Of a stretch of 51,643 nucleotides of DNA, positions 25,880-33,568 are shown piece by piece (within the stretch, counting starts at the first letter, position 1; the number at the start of each line of letters is the position of its first letter). Below the pieces are notes generated by a model that was not told the origin of the DNA, did not search any database, and saw only the letters and a list, made by a program, of their open reading frames with translations. The stretch covers positions 1 to 51,643 of the forward strand of contig NZ_ANBE01000022.1 of assembly GCF_000341145.1 (NCBI RefSeq), written 5' to 3'. Position numbers and translations under genes: made by a program. The DNA comes from Nocardiopsis xinjiangensis YIM 90004 (GTDB lineage: Bacteria; Actinomycetota; Actinomycetes; Streptosporangiales; Streptosporangiaceae).

Positions 25880-26817
25880 ATGCATTGACCCGAAGAATCG
25901 GGAGCTCCATCGCCTCCTTCAACGCCGAATCACGGGTCCTCGGGTTCGGGCGGACCGTGATTGCTCTTGCGCAGGCGACGGTTTTTCTGTTCACGCCTGC
26001 TTCACATCTTTTTGTGCCTGTGGGAGGGCACGAGGCGCAGATCCAGTGCGACAGCGCGATCCGCTCCGTCACCGCATACTGTCTCTTCGACGGGGTTGAC
26101 CGGCAGGTCATCAGCTGGATCATGCTGGCGATCCTGCTCGTGGTCGCTTCAGGCCTCCTCCCGAGGTACACCTCCGTTCTGCACCTGTGGGCCGCACTGT
26201 CGATCCACACGTCGTTCTCGCTCCCCGACGGAGGTGAGACAGTCGCCCAAGTGTGCACCCTCTTCCTTGTTCTGGCATGCGTCAACGACCGCCGGACGTG
26301 GCACTGGCAGGCCTCGCTCGAAGGGACATCCCACCCAGGGTCGGTCTTTCAGGGGATTGCTTGGGCCGGCCATTGGGGACTGCGCCTGCAGGTCGCCTAT
26401 ATCTACTTGAACAGTGCCCTGGCCAAGCTGTCGGTGGAGCAGTGGCAGGACGGCACTGCGACCTACTACGTGACCCGCATGGAGACCTTCGGTACGACCG
26501 GTGTTCTCACCGATCCGGCCCTCTGGTTGACGGCGTTGCCCCTGGTTGCTCTGGCCACGACGTGGGGGACCATCCTCGCGGAGTCGGCCATCGCGGTGCT
26601 CGTCCTGATGAACGGGCGGAAGCAGCTCATCGCGACGACTCTGAGCGTGTGCCTACATCTGGTGATCGTGGTCCAGATCGGTATCGTCAGCTTCGGTTTT
26701 GTCATGATGGGTGTGATCGTGTGCGCCACGGCTCCGAACCTGGCTCCTGCTCTCTCCCGCGCACGCCGGGGCCCGGCCGCGCGTCGCGGAGGTCCGGGGG
26801 AGAGGGCCGAGGCCTGA
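25876..26817 (+). CDS. sdpB: SdpB-family membrane protein (HTTM/gamma-carboxylase-like)
   Basis: A 313-residue membrane protein that overlaps sdpA by four bases. It has six to eight hydrophobic helices, including VISWIMLAILLVVASGLLP and LTALPLVALATTWGTILAES. The YIYLNSALAKLSVEQWQDGT segment (about 177-196) is typical of HTTM proteins, the family of vitamin-K-dependent gamma-carboxylase-like membrane domains to which SdpB belongs. In Bacillus, SdpB is needed with SdpA for release of active SDP. The tail is basic. Its place as last gene of sdpI-sdpC-sdpA-sdpB, followed by a strong terminator, supports a complete SDP-like operon. Confidence 0.82.
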   Translation: MNALTRRIGSSIASFNAESRVLGFGRTVIALAQATVFLFTPASHLFVPVGGHEAQIQCDSAIRSVTAYCLFDGVDRQVISWIMLAILLVVASGLLPRYTSVLHLWAALSIHTSFSLPDGGETVAQVCTLFLVLACVNDRRTWHWQASLEGTSHPGSVFQGIAWAGHWGLRLQVAYIYLNSALAKLSVEQWQDGTATYYVTRMETFGTTGVLTDPALWLTALPLVALATTWGTILAESAIAVLVLMNGRKQLIATTLSVCLHLVIVVQIGIVSFGFVMMGVIVCATAPNLAPALSRARRGPAARRGGPGERAEA

Positions 26818-26831
26818 GCGCCCCGTAGGTG

Positions 26832-26867
26832 GCACGGGCCCGGGTGCGCGCCACCCGGGACCCGTGC
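26832..26867. terminator. Strong bidirectional terminator
   Basis: GCACGGGCCCGGGTG (26832-26846) pairs with CACCCGGGACCCGTGC (26852-26867) with a single bulged base and a five-base loop. It lies between the convergent sdpB and xylA stops and can end both transcripts. Confidence 0.65.
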
Positions 26868-26877
26868 GCGCGTGGGG

Positions 26878-28035
26878 TCAGCGGGTCCCGAACAGGTGCT
26901 CCAGGGCGAGCTGGTCCAGGCGCTCGAAGTGGTACCCGCGTTCGCCGACCGCGCCGAGGTCGATCTCCTCCGCCATCAGGTCCGAGAGGGACTCCCCAGC
27001 GCCCAGCGTGGGCTCGGACAGCTCGGGCACACGGGCCGCGGCCAGGGCCTCCGCGACCTCGGGATCGGCGCGGAACGCGGCGGCCTTGTCCCGCAGGATC
27101 AGGTAGTTGCGCATGCACGCGGCCGCCGATTCCCACACGCCGGTCATGTCCTCGGTGCGCGGCGGCTTGAAGTCGAAATGGCGCGGGCCGTCGTAGCCGG
27201 CGCGCTCCAGCAGATCGACGAGGAAGAAGGCCTCCTTGACGTCGCCGGCGCCGAACCGCAGGTCCTGGTCGTACTTGACGCCGCGCTGGCCGTTGAGGTC
27301 GATGTGGAAGAGCTTGCCCGCCCACAGCGCCTGTGCGACCCCGTGCGTGAAGTTGAGCCCGGCCATCTGCTCGTGGCCGACCTCGGGGTTGACGCCGACC
27401 ATCTCGGGGTGCTCGAGCCCGTTGATGAAGGCCAGTGCGTGGCCCACGGTCGGCAGGAGCGTGTCCCCGCGCGGCTCGTTGGGCTTGGGCTCGATCGCGA
27501 AGCGCAGGTCGTAGCCCTGTTCGCGCACGTGGGAGCACAGGATGTCGAAGGCCTCGCGCAGCCGGTCCAGAGCGGCGGCGTCGTCCTTGCCGGCCTCGCT
27601 CTCGGCGCCGTCCTGCCCGCCCCAGCACACGTAGGTCTTCGCGCCGAGGGACACGGCCAGTTCGATGTTGCGCATGACCTTGCGCAGGGCGTACCGGCGC
27701 ACGTCGCGGCTGTTGGAGGTGAACCCGCCGTCGCGGAAGACGGGGTGGCTGAAGAGGTTGGTGGTGACCATGGGCACGGCCAGGCCGGTCTCGTCCAAGG
27801 CACCGCGGAAACGTTCGACGATGTCGTCGCGTGCGGCGGCGCTGCTGCCGGGCGGAACGAGGTCGTCGTCGTGGAAGGTGATGCCGTGGGCGCCCAGCTC
27901 GGCCAGGCGGCGGACCGCATCGGCGCCGTCCAAGCGCGGGCGGACGGGGTCACCGAAGGTGTTGACCCCCTGCCAGCCCACGGTCCAGAGGCCGAAGGTG
28001 AACTTGTCGGCGGGCACGGGCCGGTGATCGCTCAT
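26878..28035 (-). CDS. xylA: Xylose isomerase
   Basis: A 385-residue enzyme that converts D-xylose to D-xylulose (and glucose to fructose in vitro). Metal and catalytic residues are in the expected places: [14 protein letters not shown] (catalytic His and Asp), [15 protein letters not shown] (Glu), [17 protein letters not shown] (Glu and His), and [20 protein letters not shown] (three Asp). Length matches actinomycete class I isomerases. ATG 28035 has GGGAGA four bases upstream. A good XylR-type operator lies 45 bases upstream and the ROK repressor gene follows it on the same strand, so induction by xylose is likely. No xylulokinase gene is next to it. Confidence 0.96.
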   Translation of the reverse strand: MSDHRPVPADKFTFGLWTVGWQGVNTFGDPVRPRLDGADAVRRLAELGAHGITFHDDDLVPPGSSAAARDDIVERFRGALDETGLAVPMVTTNLFSHPVFRDGGFTSNSRDVRRYALRKVMRNIELAVSLGAKTYVCWGGQDGAESEAGKDDAAALDRLREAFDILCSHVREQGYDLRFAIEPKPNEPRGDTLLPTVGHALAFINGLEHPEMVGVNPEVGHEQMAGLNFTHGVAQALWAGKLFHIDLNGQRGVKYDQDLRFGAGDVKEAFFLVDLLERAGYDGPRHFDFKPPRTEDMTGVWESAAACMRNYLILRDKAAAFRADPEVAEALAAARVPELSEPTLGAGESLSDLMAEEIDLGAVGERGYHFERLDQLALEHLFGTR

Positions 28036-28079
28036 GATCTCTCCCGGGGTGGGGCGGAGGGGCGGTGGAAGCTGCGCCC

Positions 28080-28104
28080 TTAGTTTGTCCAGAGCCACAA
28101 CTAA
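28080..28104. promoter_or_regulatory. XylR-type operator
   Basis: TTAGTTTGT and CACAACTAA stand seven bases apart, with perfect TTAGTT/AACTAA outer arms. This agrees with the operator of the ROK repressor XylR in Gram-positives (TTAGTTTGT...ACAAACTAA). It lies between the xylA start and the ROK gene stop, as expected for control of xylA. Confidence 0.75.
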
Positions 28105-28164
28105 GTGTCAATGGATGTGGACGGGCCTCGCGGGCATCCTGTTCCCGATCCGCTCCCGCCGCGG

Positions 28165-29424
28165 TCACTTCCCCTGGCCCCCGGCCGGTTCGGGCAACGG
28201 AAGGCGCCCGGTGTCGAGCGCGTGCACCATGGCCGCGGCACCCCCGCGTGCCGCCGCGCCCAACCCCAGCTCGGACAGTTCCACCCGGCACCCGCCCGCG
28301 TCCGGGGCGAACGTGTGCTCGGCCAGGGCGGCGCGCACGCTCGGCAGCAGCCACGGGCCCATCGGCACGAAGTATCCGCCGAGCACCACGACACCGGGGC
28401 CGACCACGTTGGCCAGTCCGGCCAGACCCCGGCCCAACCACGCCCCGGCCCGCTCCATCGCCGCCACCGCGGCCGCGTCGCCCTCCTGCGCCCGCCACAC
28501 GGAGGCCTCGACCAGCCCGGCGACCTCCGGTCCCGTCCACGGGCGCCCGCCGGCGGCCAGGTCCGGAACGGCCGCGGCCACGATCGTCCCGATCCCGGCC
28601 AGCGCCTCCAGGCACCCGCGCCGCCCGCACGCGCACTCCGGCCCGTCCGGATCCAGGCACAGGTGCCCGATCTCCCCGGCCGCCCCCGAGGCGCCGCGCA
28701 ACAGGGTGCCCCCGGAGAGCACGCCCGCGCCCACGCCGATCTCCCCGGTCACGTACACCAGATCCGGGGTGCCCGCGCAGGCGCCGTCGCGGAACTCGGC
28801 CATCACACCGAGGTTGCCGTCGTTGTCGACCTGAGTGGGCAGCCCCGGGTCGTCGAGGAGCGCGGTGAGGCGGTCGCGGAGCGGCACGTCGCGCCAACCG
28901 AGGTTGGGGGCCAGGGTGACGGTTCCCGAGGGGTCGACGAGCCCGGGTACGGCCACGCTCACGCCCACGATCCGCCGTCCGGCGAGCTCTGGGGCGGACG
29001 CGGTCTCCCGTACCGTCTCGGCCACCAGCCGGACACTCGCCTCGGGCCCGGCCGCACGTGCGTCGACATGCACGTGCCGGGTCGCCAGTTCCCGGCCGAG
29101 CAGGTCCACGGCCACCGCGGACAGGTAATCGACGTTGATCTCCACCCCGATCGCGGTCAGCGAGGTCTCGTCCAACGCCAGGAGCACCCCCGGCCGCCCG
29201 ACCCGGGGTCGCGAGGTCTCCCCGGTCTCGCGCACCAGACCGCGGGCCATGAGGTCGGCGACCAGGCTCGACGCGGTCGTCTTGTTCAATCCCGTGGCCG
29301 AGGCCACCGCCGACCGGGAACAGGGCGCGAGCTCGCGGACCGTGCGCAGCACGAGCTGGAGGTTGGTCTCCCGCACGGTACTGACCGAAACACCGTTGCT
29401 CCTGCCCTCCGTTTCTGTTCTCAT
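28165..29424 (-). CDS. xylR: ROK-family xylose repressor (XylR type)
   Basis: A 419-residue ROK repressor. The N-terminal winged helix-turn-helix (VRETNLQLVLRTVRELAPC, then GLNKTTASSLVADLMARGLV) binds DNA. The sugar-binding ROK kinase fold follows: GVEINVDYLSAVAVDLLG, VSVAVPGLVDPSG, and the zinc motif CACGRRGCLEAL with three cysteines and the preceding GEIGH. The gene sits directly upstream of xylA, with a XylR-like operator between them, so D-xylose is the probable ligand. ATG 29424 is only six bases from the divergent GNAT start at 29431, leaving no room for a normal leader on either side; the ribosome-binding site is weak (GGGAGCG at 11 bases). Confidence 0.88.
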   Translation of the reverse strand: MRTETEGRSNGVSVSTVRETNLQLVLRTVRELAPCSRSAVASATGLNKTTASSLVADLMARGLVRETGETSRPRVGRPGVLLALDETSLTAIGVEINVDYLSAVAVDLLGRELATRHVHVDARAAGPEASVRLVAETVRETASAPELAGRRIVGVSVAVPGLVDPSGTVTLAPNLGWRDVPLRDRLTALLDDPGLPTQVDNDGNLGVMAEFRDGACAGTPDLVYVTGEIGVGAGVLSGGTLLRGASGAAGEIGHLCLDPDGPECACGRRGCLEALAGIGTIVAAAVPDLAAGGRPWTGPEVAGLVEASVWRAQEGDAAAVAAMERAGAWLGRGLAGLANVVGPGVVVLGGYFVPMGPWLLPSVRAALAEHTFAPDAGGCRVELSELGLGAAARGGAAAMVHALDTGRLPLPEPAGGQGK

Positions 29425-29430
29425 GCGAGC

Positions 29431-30018
29431 ATGATCGCTCCCGACGCGCTGCGCGACCAACCGGCCCTCGCCGGGGACCGGGTCTGGTTGGAACCCTTGG
29501 ACGCCCGCACCGGGGAACATCTGGTCCGCTACTACGTCGACATGGACCCGCGGCTGCGCCGCCTCACCGGTACCCATCGGAGTTTCGGCGAGGAGGAACT
29601 GCGGTGTTGGACCGGGAGCCTTCCCGATCACCACGACCGTGCCGACTGGGTGATCTTCTCCCAGGAGGACGGGGAGGCGGTGGGTGAGTGCGCCCTGCTC
29701 GACCTGGACCACCACAACGCCAACGCCGGTTACCGCATCTCCCTCTTCCGTATGGAGCGGACCGGCCACGGGTTCGGGACGGCCGCGACCGACCTGGTCC
29801 TGCGGTACGCCTTCGAGCAGGTGGGCCTGCACCGGGTCGGCCTGGAGGTCTTCGAGTTCAACGGGCCCGCACGCCGTTCCTACGCCCGGTCCGGGTTCCG
29901 CGAGGAGGGCGTGTGGCGCGAGCAGTTGTACTGGGGCGGACAGTGGCACGACGCGGTCCTCATGTCGGTCCTGGCGCACGAGTACGCCGAGTTCCACGCC
30001 GACGACCCGCACCGCTGA
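29431..30018 (+). CDS. GNAT N-acetyltransferase (RimJ/RimL type)
   Basis: A 195-residue acetyltransferase. VWLEPLDARTGEHLVRYY starts the RimJ/RimL-like fold. The acetyl-CoA loop is RMERTGHGFGTAATDLVLRY (Arg/Gln-x-x-Gly-x-Gly/Ala variant), and GLHRVGLEVFEFNGPARRSYARSGF would be the span of the conserved N-x-x-A/S-x-x-x-Y-x-x-x-G-F motif. YWGGQWHDAVLMSVL closes it. The family acetylates the N terminus of ribosomal proteins, antibiotics or small amines; target unknown. It is divergent from the ROK gene with almost no space between start codons. Confidence 0.87.
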   Translation: MIAPDALRDQPALAGDRVWLEPLDARTGEHLVRYYVDMDPRLRRLTGTHRSFGEEELRCWTGSLPDHHDRADWVIFSQEDGEAVGECALLDLDHHNANAGYRISLFRMERTGHGFGTAATDLVLRYAFEQVGLHRVGLEVFEFNGPARRSYARSGFREEGVWREQLYWGGQWHDAVLMSVLAHEYAEFHADDPHR

Positions 30019-30097
30019 ATCCGGTGCCGGAGCACCGGGCCCGGATCCGGCCCCGAGCGGCCCACAGGGCTCCACCGGGACGCCGTAGGCTCGGGGC

Positions 30098-30568
30098 ATG
30101 CCGGTACCTGACTTCCTCCGTGAACTGCGCAGCCACGTGGGCCACGACCTGCTCCCGCTCGTGGGGGTGACGGGTGTGGTCCTCGACGACGCGGGGCGTG
30201 TGCTGCTGCACCGCCGCTCCGACGACGGCCGGTGGGCCACCCCGGGCGGCATCCTGGAACCGGGCGAGCAGCCGGCCCCCGCGGTCGTGCGGGAGGTCCG
30301 GGAGGAGACGGGGGTGGAAGTCGTCGTCGAGCGCCTGGCCAGTGTCCTCGGTCACGAACCCCACACCTATCCCAACGGTGACCGGGTGCAGATGCTCGAC
30401 CTGGCCTTCCGCTGCCGGGCGGTGGGCGGTACCCCCACGGTCGACGGTGACGAGAGCCTCGACGTGGCCTGGTTCGACCGCGATGCCCTCCCGCCGATGT
30501 CGGTGCGCATCACCGACCGCATCGCCCACGCCGTAGCGGACCGGACCGGGCCCTTCTACGTGGGCTGA
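30098..30568 (+). CDS. Nudix hydrolase
   Basis: A 156-residue Nudix hydrolase. The Nudix box is complete: G in PGGILEPGEQ followed by PAPAVVREVREETGVEV (about residues 51-73), fitting G-x5-E-x7-R-E-U-x-E-E-x-G-U, with the metal-binding glutamates in REVREE. It cleaves a nucleoside diphosphate linked to another moiety; substrate is unknown. N-terminal LLPLVGVTGVVLDDAGRVLL is the usual first strand pair. A perfect terminator follows. Confidence 0.92.
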   Translation: MPVPDFLRELRSHVGHDLLPLVGVTGVVLDDAGRVLLHRRSDDGRWATPGGILEPGEQPAPAVVREVREETGVEVVVERLASVLGHEPHTYPNGDRVQMLDLAFRCRAVGGTPTVDGDESLDVAWFDRDALPPMSVRITDRIAHAVADRTGPFYVG

Positions 30569-30616
30569 CCCGCGCGCAGGCACCTGTCCCACACACGAAG
30601 ACCCCGGACACACGAA

Positions 30617-30645
30617 CGCCCGCCCGGACTCCTACCGGGCGGGCG
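30617..30645 (+). terminator. Perfect 11-bp hairpin terminator
   Basis: CGCCCGCCCGG and CCGGGCGGGCG pair around a seven-base loop, 48 bases after the Nudix stop. It lies just outside the left end of the TnpB element. Confidence 0.65.
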
Positions 30646-30747
30646 CGGCGCCTGTGTTCACCTGTTGTCTTCCGGAGGATGCCCCGGCCTTCAGGCCGGG
30701 CAGGAATCCGGAAACGGTCATACTCATACCGTAGCTCCCCTTAAACT

Positions 30748-32052
30748 GTGTGTACGCGGACGGCGTACAAGTGCCGGGCCTACCCGGATCCCGAGCAAGC
30801 GGCCCAGTTGGGCCGCACGTTCGGATGTGTGCGCCTGGTGTGGAACAAGACCCTGAGCGCACGCCAGGACGCTTACCGCCAGCGCGGGGAGAAGACCTCC
30901 TACAAGGCCACCGACGCGGCCCTGACCGGGTGGAAACGCGGCCAGGACCTGGCGTTCCTGTCCGAGGTGTCCTCGGTCCCGCTGCAGCAGACCCTGCGCC
31001 ACCAGCACACCGCGTTCGCGAACTTCTTCGCAGGGCGCGCCAAATACCCCCGGTTCAAGTCCCGCAACGGACGCCAATCGGCGCACTACACCCGCTCGGC
31101 CTTCCGCATCCGGGGCGGGGGCCTGGTCCTGGCCAAACAGACCCGGCCCTTGCCAGTGGCCTGGTCCTGGCCCGAGACCGACCCGGCCGCCCTGAACCCG
31201 ACCACGGTCACCGTCTCCCGCGAGGCGGACGGGCGCTGGTACGTGACCTTCGCCGTGGAGACCGAGGACCCCGAACCCGCGCCCGAGGCCGGCTCCGAGG
31301 TCGGCATCGACCTGGGGGTGAAGGACTTCGCCACCCTGTCCACGGGTGAGAAGATCGCCAACCCCCGCCACCTTCACCGCAAGGCCCATCGGCTTCAGCG
31401 CTACCAACGGATGATGGCCCGCAAGCAGCGCGGGTCCCACAACCGGCGCAAGGCCAAGCGCAAGGTCGCAGCGGCCCACCGCAAGGTCCGCCACGCGAGG
31501 CAGGATTTCCTGCACAAGGCCACGGCCCGACTGGTGCGCGAGCACGATGTGATCGCGATCGAGGACCTCAACATCCGGGGTATGACTGCCTCCGCGCGCG
31601 GCACGATGGAAGAGCCGGGTCGTAACGTGGCCCAGAAACGGGGTCTGAACCGGTCGGTTCTGGATGCCGGCCTGGGGGAGTTCCGCCGCCAGTTGGAGTA
31701 CAAGGCCGCCCGTGCGGGCCGCACGGTGGCGGTGGTGGACCGCTGGTTCGCCTCCTCCAAGACCTGTTCGGAGTGCGGGTATGTGCTCGCGGAACTGTCA
31801 TTGGGCACCCGGTTCTGGACGTGCCCGTCCTGCCGCACCCGACACGATCGGGACGTGAACGCGGCCAAGAACATCCTTGCGGCTGGTCGAGCCGCAGCCC
31901 GGGAGGAAATCTCGGGTGAGGCCGGGCCCCCGCTGTGTGACACTGGCGGAGCCCACACAGTAGGGGCGGGAGCTGACATCAGACGGCACGGATTCGTCCT
32001 TCCGCGGTCGGCGGTGAAGCAGGAAACCGGGCTTGTGAGGGCCGGGCCGTAA
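30748..32052 (+). CDS. tnpB: RNA-guided endonuclease TnpB (IS200/IS605 OrfB)
   Basis: A 434-residue TnpB starting at GTG (VCTRTAYKCRAYPDPEQ). The N-terminal helix-turn-helix/wedge part includes FGCVRLVWNKTLSARQ. The RuvC nuclease is intact: Asp188 in GIDLGVKDFATL, Glu272 in IAIEDLNIRGM, and Asp369 in HDRDVNAAKNIL. A zinc ribbon (Cys340, Cys343, Cys359, Cys362) is inserted as usual. TnpB proteins are guided by a right-end-derived RNA to cut DNA next to a short motif, which helps keep the element. All catalytic residues are present, so it may be active. The C-terminal tail (about 60 residues after the last motif) overlaps the likely guide-RNA region. Confidence 0.92.
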   Translation: MCTRTAYKCRAYPDPEQAAQLGRTFGCVRLVWNKTLSARQDAYRQRGEKTSYKATDAALTGWKRGQDLAFLSEVSSVPLQQTLRHQHTAFANFFAGRAKYPRFKSRNGRQSAHYTRSAFRIRGGGLVLAKQTRPLPVAWSWPETDPAALNPTTVTVSREADGRWYVTFAVETEDPEPAPEAGSEVGIDLGVKDFATLSTGEKIANPRHLHRKAHRLQRYQRMMARKQRGSHNRRKAKRKVAAAHRKVRHARQDFLHKATARLVREHDVIAIEDLNIRGMTASARGTMEEPGRNVAQKRGLNRSVLDAGLGEFRRQLEYKAARAGRTVAVVDRWFASSKTCSECGYVLAELSLGTRFWTCPSCRTRHDRDVNAAKNILAAGRAAAREEISGEAGPPLCDTGGAHTVGAGADIRRHGFVLPRSAVKQETGLVRAGP

Positions 32053-32113
32053 GGCCCATGCACGCGTGAGCGTGTATCGCAATCCCCGTTCTCCACACCG
32101 GGGAGGAAGTCAA
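31950..32113 (+). ncRNA. Likely omega RNA (reRNA) of TnpB
   Basis: In IS605-type elements the guide RNA comes from the 3' end of tnpB and the right end. Here that region folds well: GGGCC-GTAA-GGCCC (32044-32057, GNRA-type loop) across the tnpB stop, then CCCCG/CGGGG near the end and a conserved-looking AGGAAGTCAAC. The guide would start at about 32114 in the flanking DNA. This is predicted from family knowledge and local structure only. Confidence 0.35.
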
Positions 32114-32117
32114 CGGC

Positions 32118-32378
32118 TCAGTTCCACTGGCGGCGCATGGTCCAGCGGTCGGAACCGGTGTCCTTGGCGATCTCGACGATGCTCGCCTCGCCGGCGTCGG
32201 ATTCGGCCGAGACCCGCAGCAGGTGGCCGGGCGTGGTCTCCTGATCCCGGGCCTCGGGGCGCACCGGCCAGTCGCTGATGATGCGCCGGACCCGGAAGGT
32301 GTGGCCTCGCCAGGTGAATTGTGCGGGGTTTCCACCGGTGGTGGAGCGGACGTCGATCTGTTCGTTCAGAAGACTCAC
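32118..32378 (-). CDS. DUF6504-like small protein
   Basis: An 86-residue protein from GTG 32378 (VSLLNEQIDVRSTTGGNPAQ). An in-frame ATG at 32399 would add seven residues; neither has a clear ribosome-binding site. The pattern FTWRGHTFRVRRIISDWPVR is that of the actinomycete DUF6504 family, where a short basic beta-domain carries a conserved Trp-Arg-Gly and Arg-Arg. The C-terminal ASIVEIAKDTGSDRWTMRRQ makes the last strand. Function is unknown. The neighbouring TnpB element inserted just past its stop. Confidence 0.65.
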   Translation of the reverse strand: MSLLNEQIDVRSTTGGNPAQFTWRGHTFRVRRIISDWPVRPEARDQETTPGHLLRVSAESDAGEASIVEIAKDTGSDRWTMRRQWN

Positions 32379-32504
32379 GCGGGACAGCCTATCGAACATG
32401 TTTTCGAGAGAGGGGTGTCTCCCGAATGGGGCGGACCGTGGGACGCCGAACACCCTAGGCCCCCGGCTGGATCGAGCGCACGCGCCCTTCGGCGTGTCGT
32501 ATCC

Positions 32505-33437
32505 CTACAGGAAGACCCGGCCCCGACGGGACCGGTCCCGCAGCGCCGCCATGCGCCGGGCGTTGCCGGGACGCCGGGCCAGCAGGTGGTACAGCAGCAA
32601 CGAGCCACCGCGGTCGGTGCGGGTGCGGTCGGCCATCTCACCCATGTTCACGCGCCGGTACAGGTGCCGTCCGCCGACGAGCAGGCGGACGGCGTGCGCG
32701 GCCTCGGGCAGGTGGGCGTGGGCATGGTTGTCCGCGGTGTACTCCTGCACGCGGGAGAGCGCGGCACCGGCGCCGGGCAGGAGTTCCGCGCCGAGTGTGG
32801 CGACCCGGCGCCAGTATCCCGTGTGGCCGGCGGCCACGTGCCCGATCTGGTGGGCGACGAGGAAGGCCAGGGCCTCGGGGTCGCGTTCGTGCTCGCCCGC
32901 GTGGAACACGTCGTGGGAGAGCACCAGGTAGCGGCGTAGCCCGTGCGCGGACGCGTCGGTGTGCCGGGGCCGCCGCTCGGTGCTGACGTAGGCCTCGGGC
33001 GGACGGGCGAGCCCCATGGCCTCCGAGAGCGACACCACCAGACAGTGGGTCTCGGGGAACTGGGTGGGGGATACCTTGACCGACTCGGCGCGGTGGCGGG
33101 CGTACCGCAGCCCGCGGGCGACCCAGCACGCGGCCAAGAGGGCGGGCACGGGCGCCAGGGTCCACAGCGGGGAACCGGTCACCGTCCACAGCAGGTGCAG
33201 GGCCACGGCGGCCAGTGCCAGGGTGAGGCCGACGCACACCGCGTACAGCGGGAACTCCCACGGGTGGGCCGGCGCCGGGAGCAGGTCCTCGTGGTCGTCG
33301 GCGGGCTCGACGGGCTGCGCGGCCCGCGGGCGGGAGAGGGGTTCGCTCGGATGGTGGCCGCCGTGGAGGGAGCAGCTGCGCAACCTCCCGATCGAGCCGG
33401 TGGCCGGGTGACTCTCCGGTGGTGTCGTCGGTGACAT
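32505..33437 (-). CDS. M48-like membrane protein with altered HExxH (HQxxH)
   Basis: A 310-residue protein with two membrane helices (about residues 65-88 and 93-110), then an M48 (HtpX/Ste24-like) domain. The zinc motif reads FLVAHQIGHVAAGHTGYW, so the catalytic Glu is Gln197 between His196 and His200. The third ligand motif seems present as RVQEYTADNHAHAHL (Glu followed by Ala-Asp). Loss of the general-base Glu is expected to abolish peptidase activity, so it may be a binding pseudoenzyme. GGAGAG lies before ATG 33437. It is alone between a small DUF6504 gene and the DivIVA-motif gene. Confidence 0.75.
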   Translation of the reverse strand: MSPTTPPESHPATGSIGRLRSCSLHGGHHPSEPLSRPRAAQPVEPADDHEDLLPAPAHPWEFPLYAVCVGLTLALAAVALHLLWTVTGSPLWTLAPVPALLAACWVARGLRYARHRAESVKVSPTQFPETHCLVVSLSEAMGLARPPEAYVSTERRPRHTDASAHGLRRYLVLSHDVFHAGEHERDPEALAFLVAHQIGHVAAGHTGYWRRVATLGAELLPGAGAALSRVQEYTADNHAHAHLPEAAHAVRLLVGGRHLYRRVNMGEMADRTRTDRGGSLLLYHLLARRPGNARRMAALRDRSRRGRVFL

Positions 33438-33568
33438 ACCGTCTCTCCCCCCCCCTGGGCCGCGGTGCGTGAACCACGAGGAGTTGTTACTCCCTGTGGT
33501 TGAATATTACTTTCCGCTTCCCTTGCGCAGGGATGGTGGAGGGCGGCGTGTCCGTGTGCGGGCTTTGT

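Larger units (their letters stand above)
30670..32113 (+). mobile_element. IS200/IS605-type element with only tnpB
   Basis: The left end is marked by a nested imperfect palindrome: outer arms TTCCGGA (30670-30676) and TCCGGAA (30707-30713), inner stem CCCGGCC/GGCCGGG with a TTCA loop. The right end has a CCCCG/CGGGG hairpin (32084-32103) followed by AGGAAGTCAAC, which is typical of IS605-family right ends. No TnpA transposase is encoded, so movement would need one in trans. The element sits between two convergent genes and breaks neither. Exact ends are estimates. Confidence 0.65.

Noticed and set aside
31401..32096. Minus-strand frame opposite tnpB
   Set aside because: Antisense shadow of the tnpB coding sequence; no start signal or family motif.
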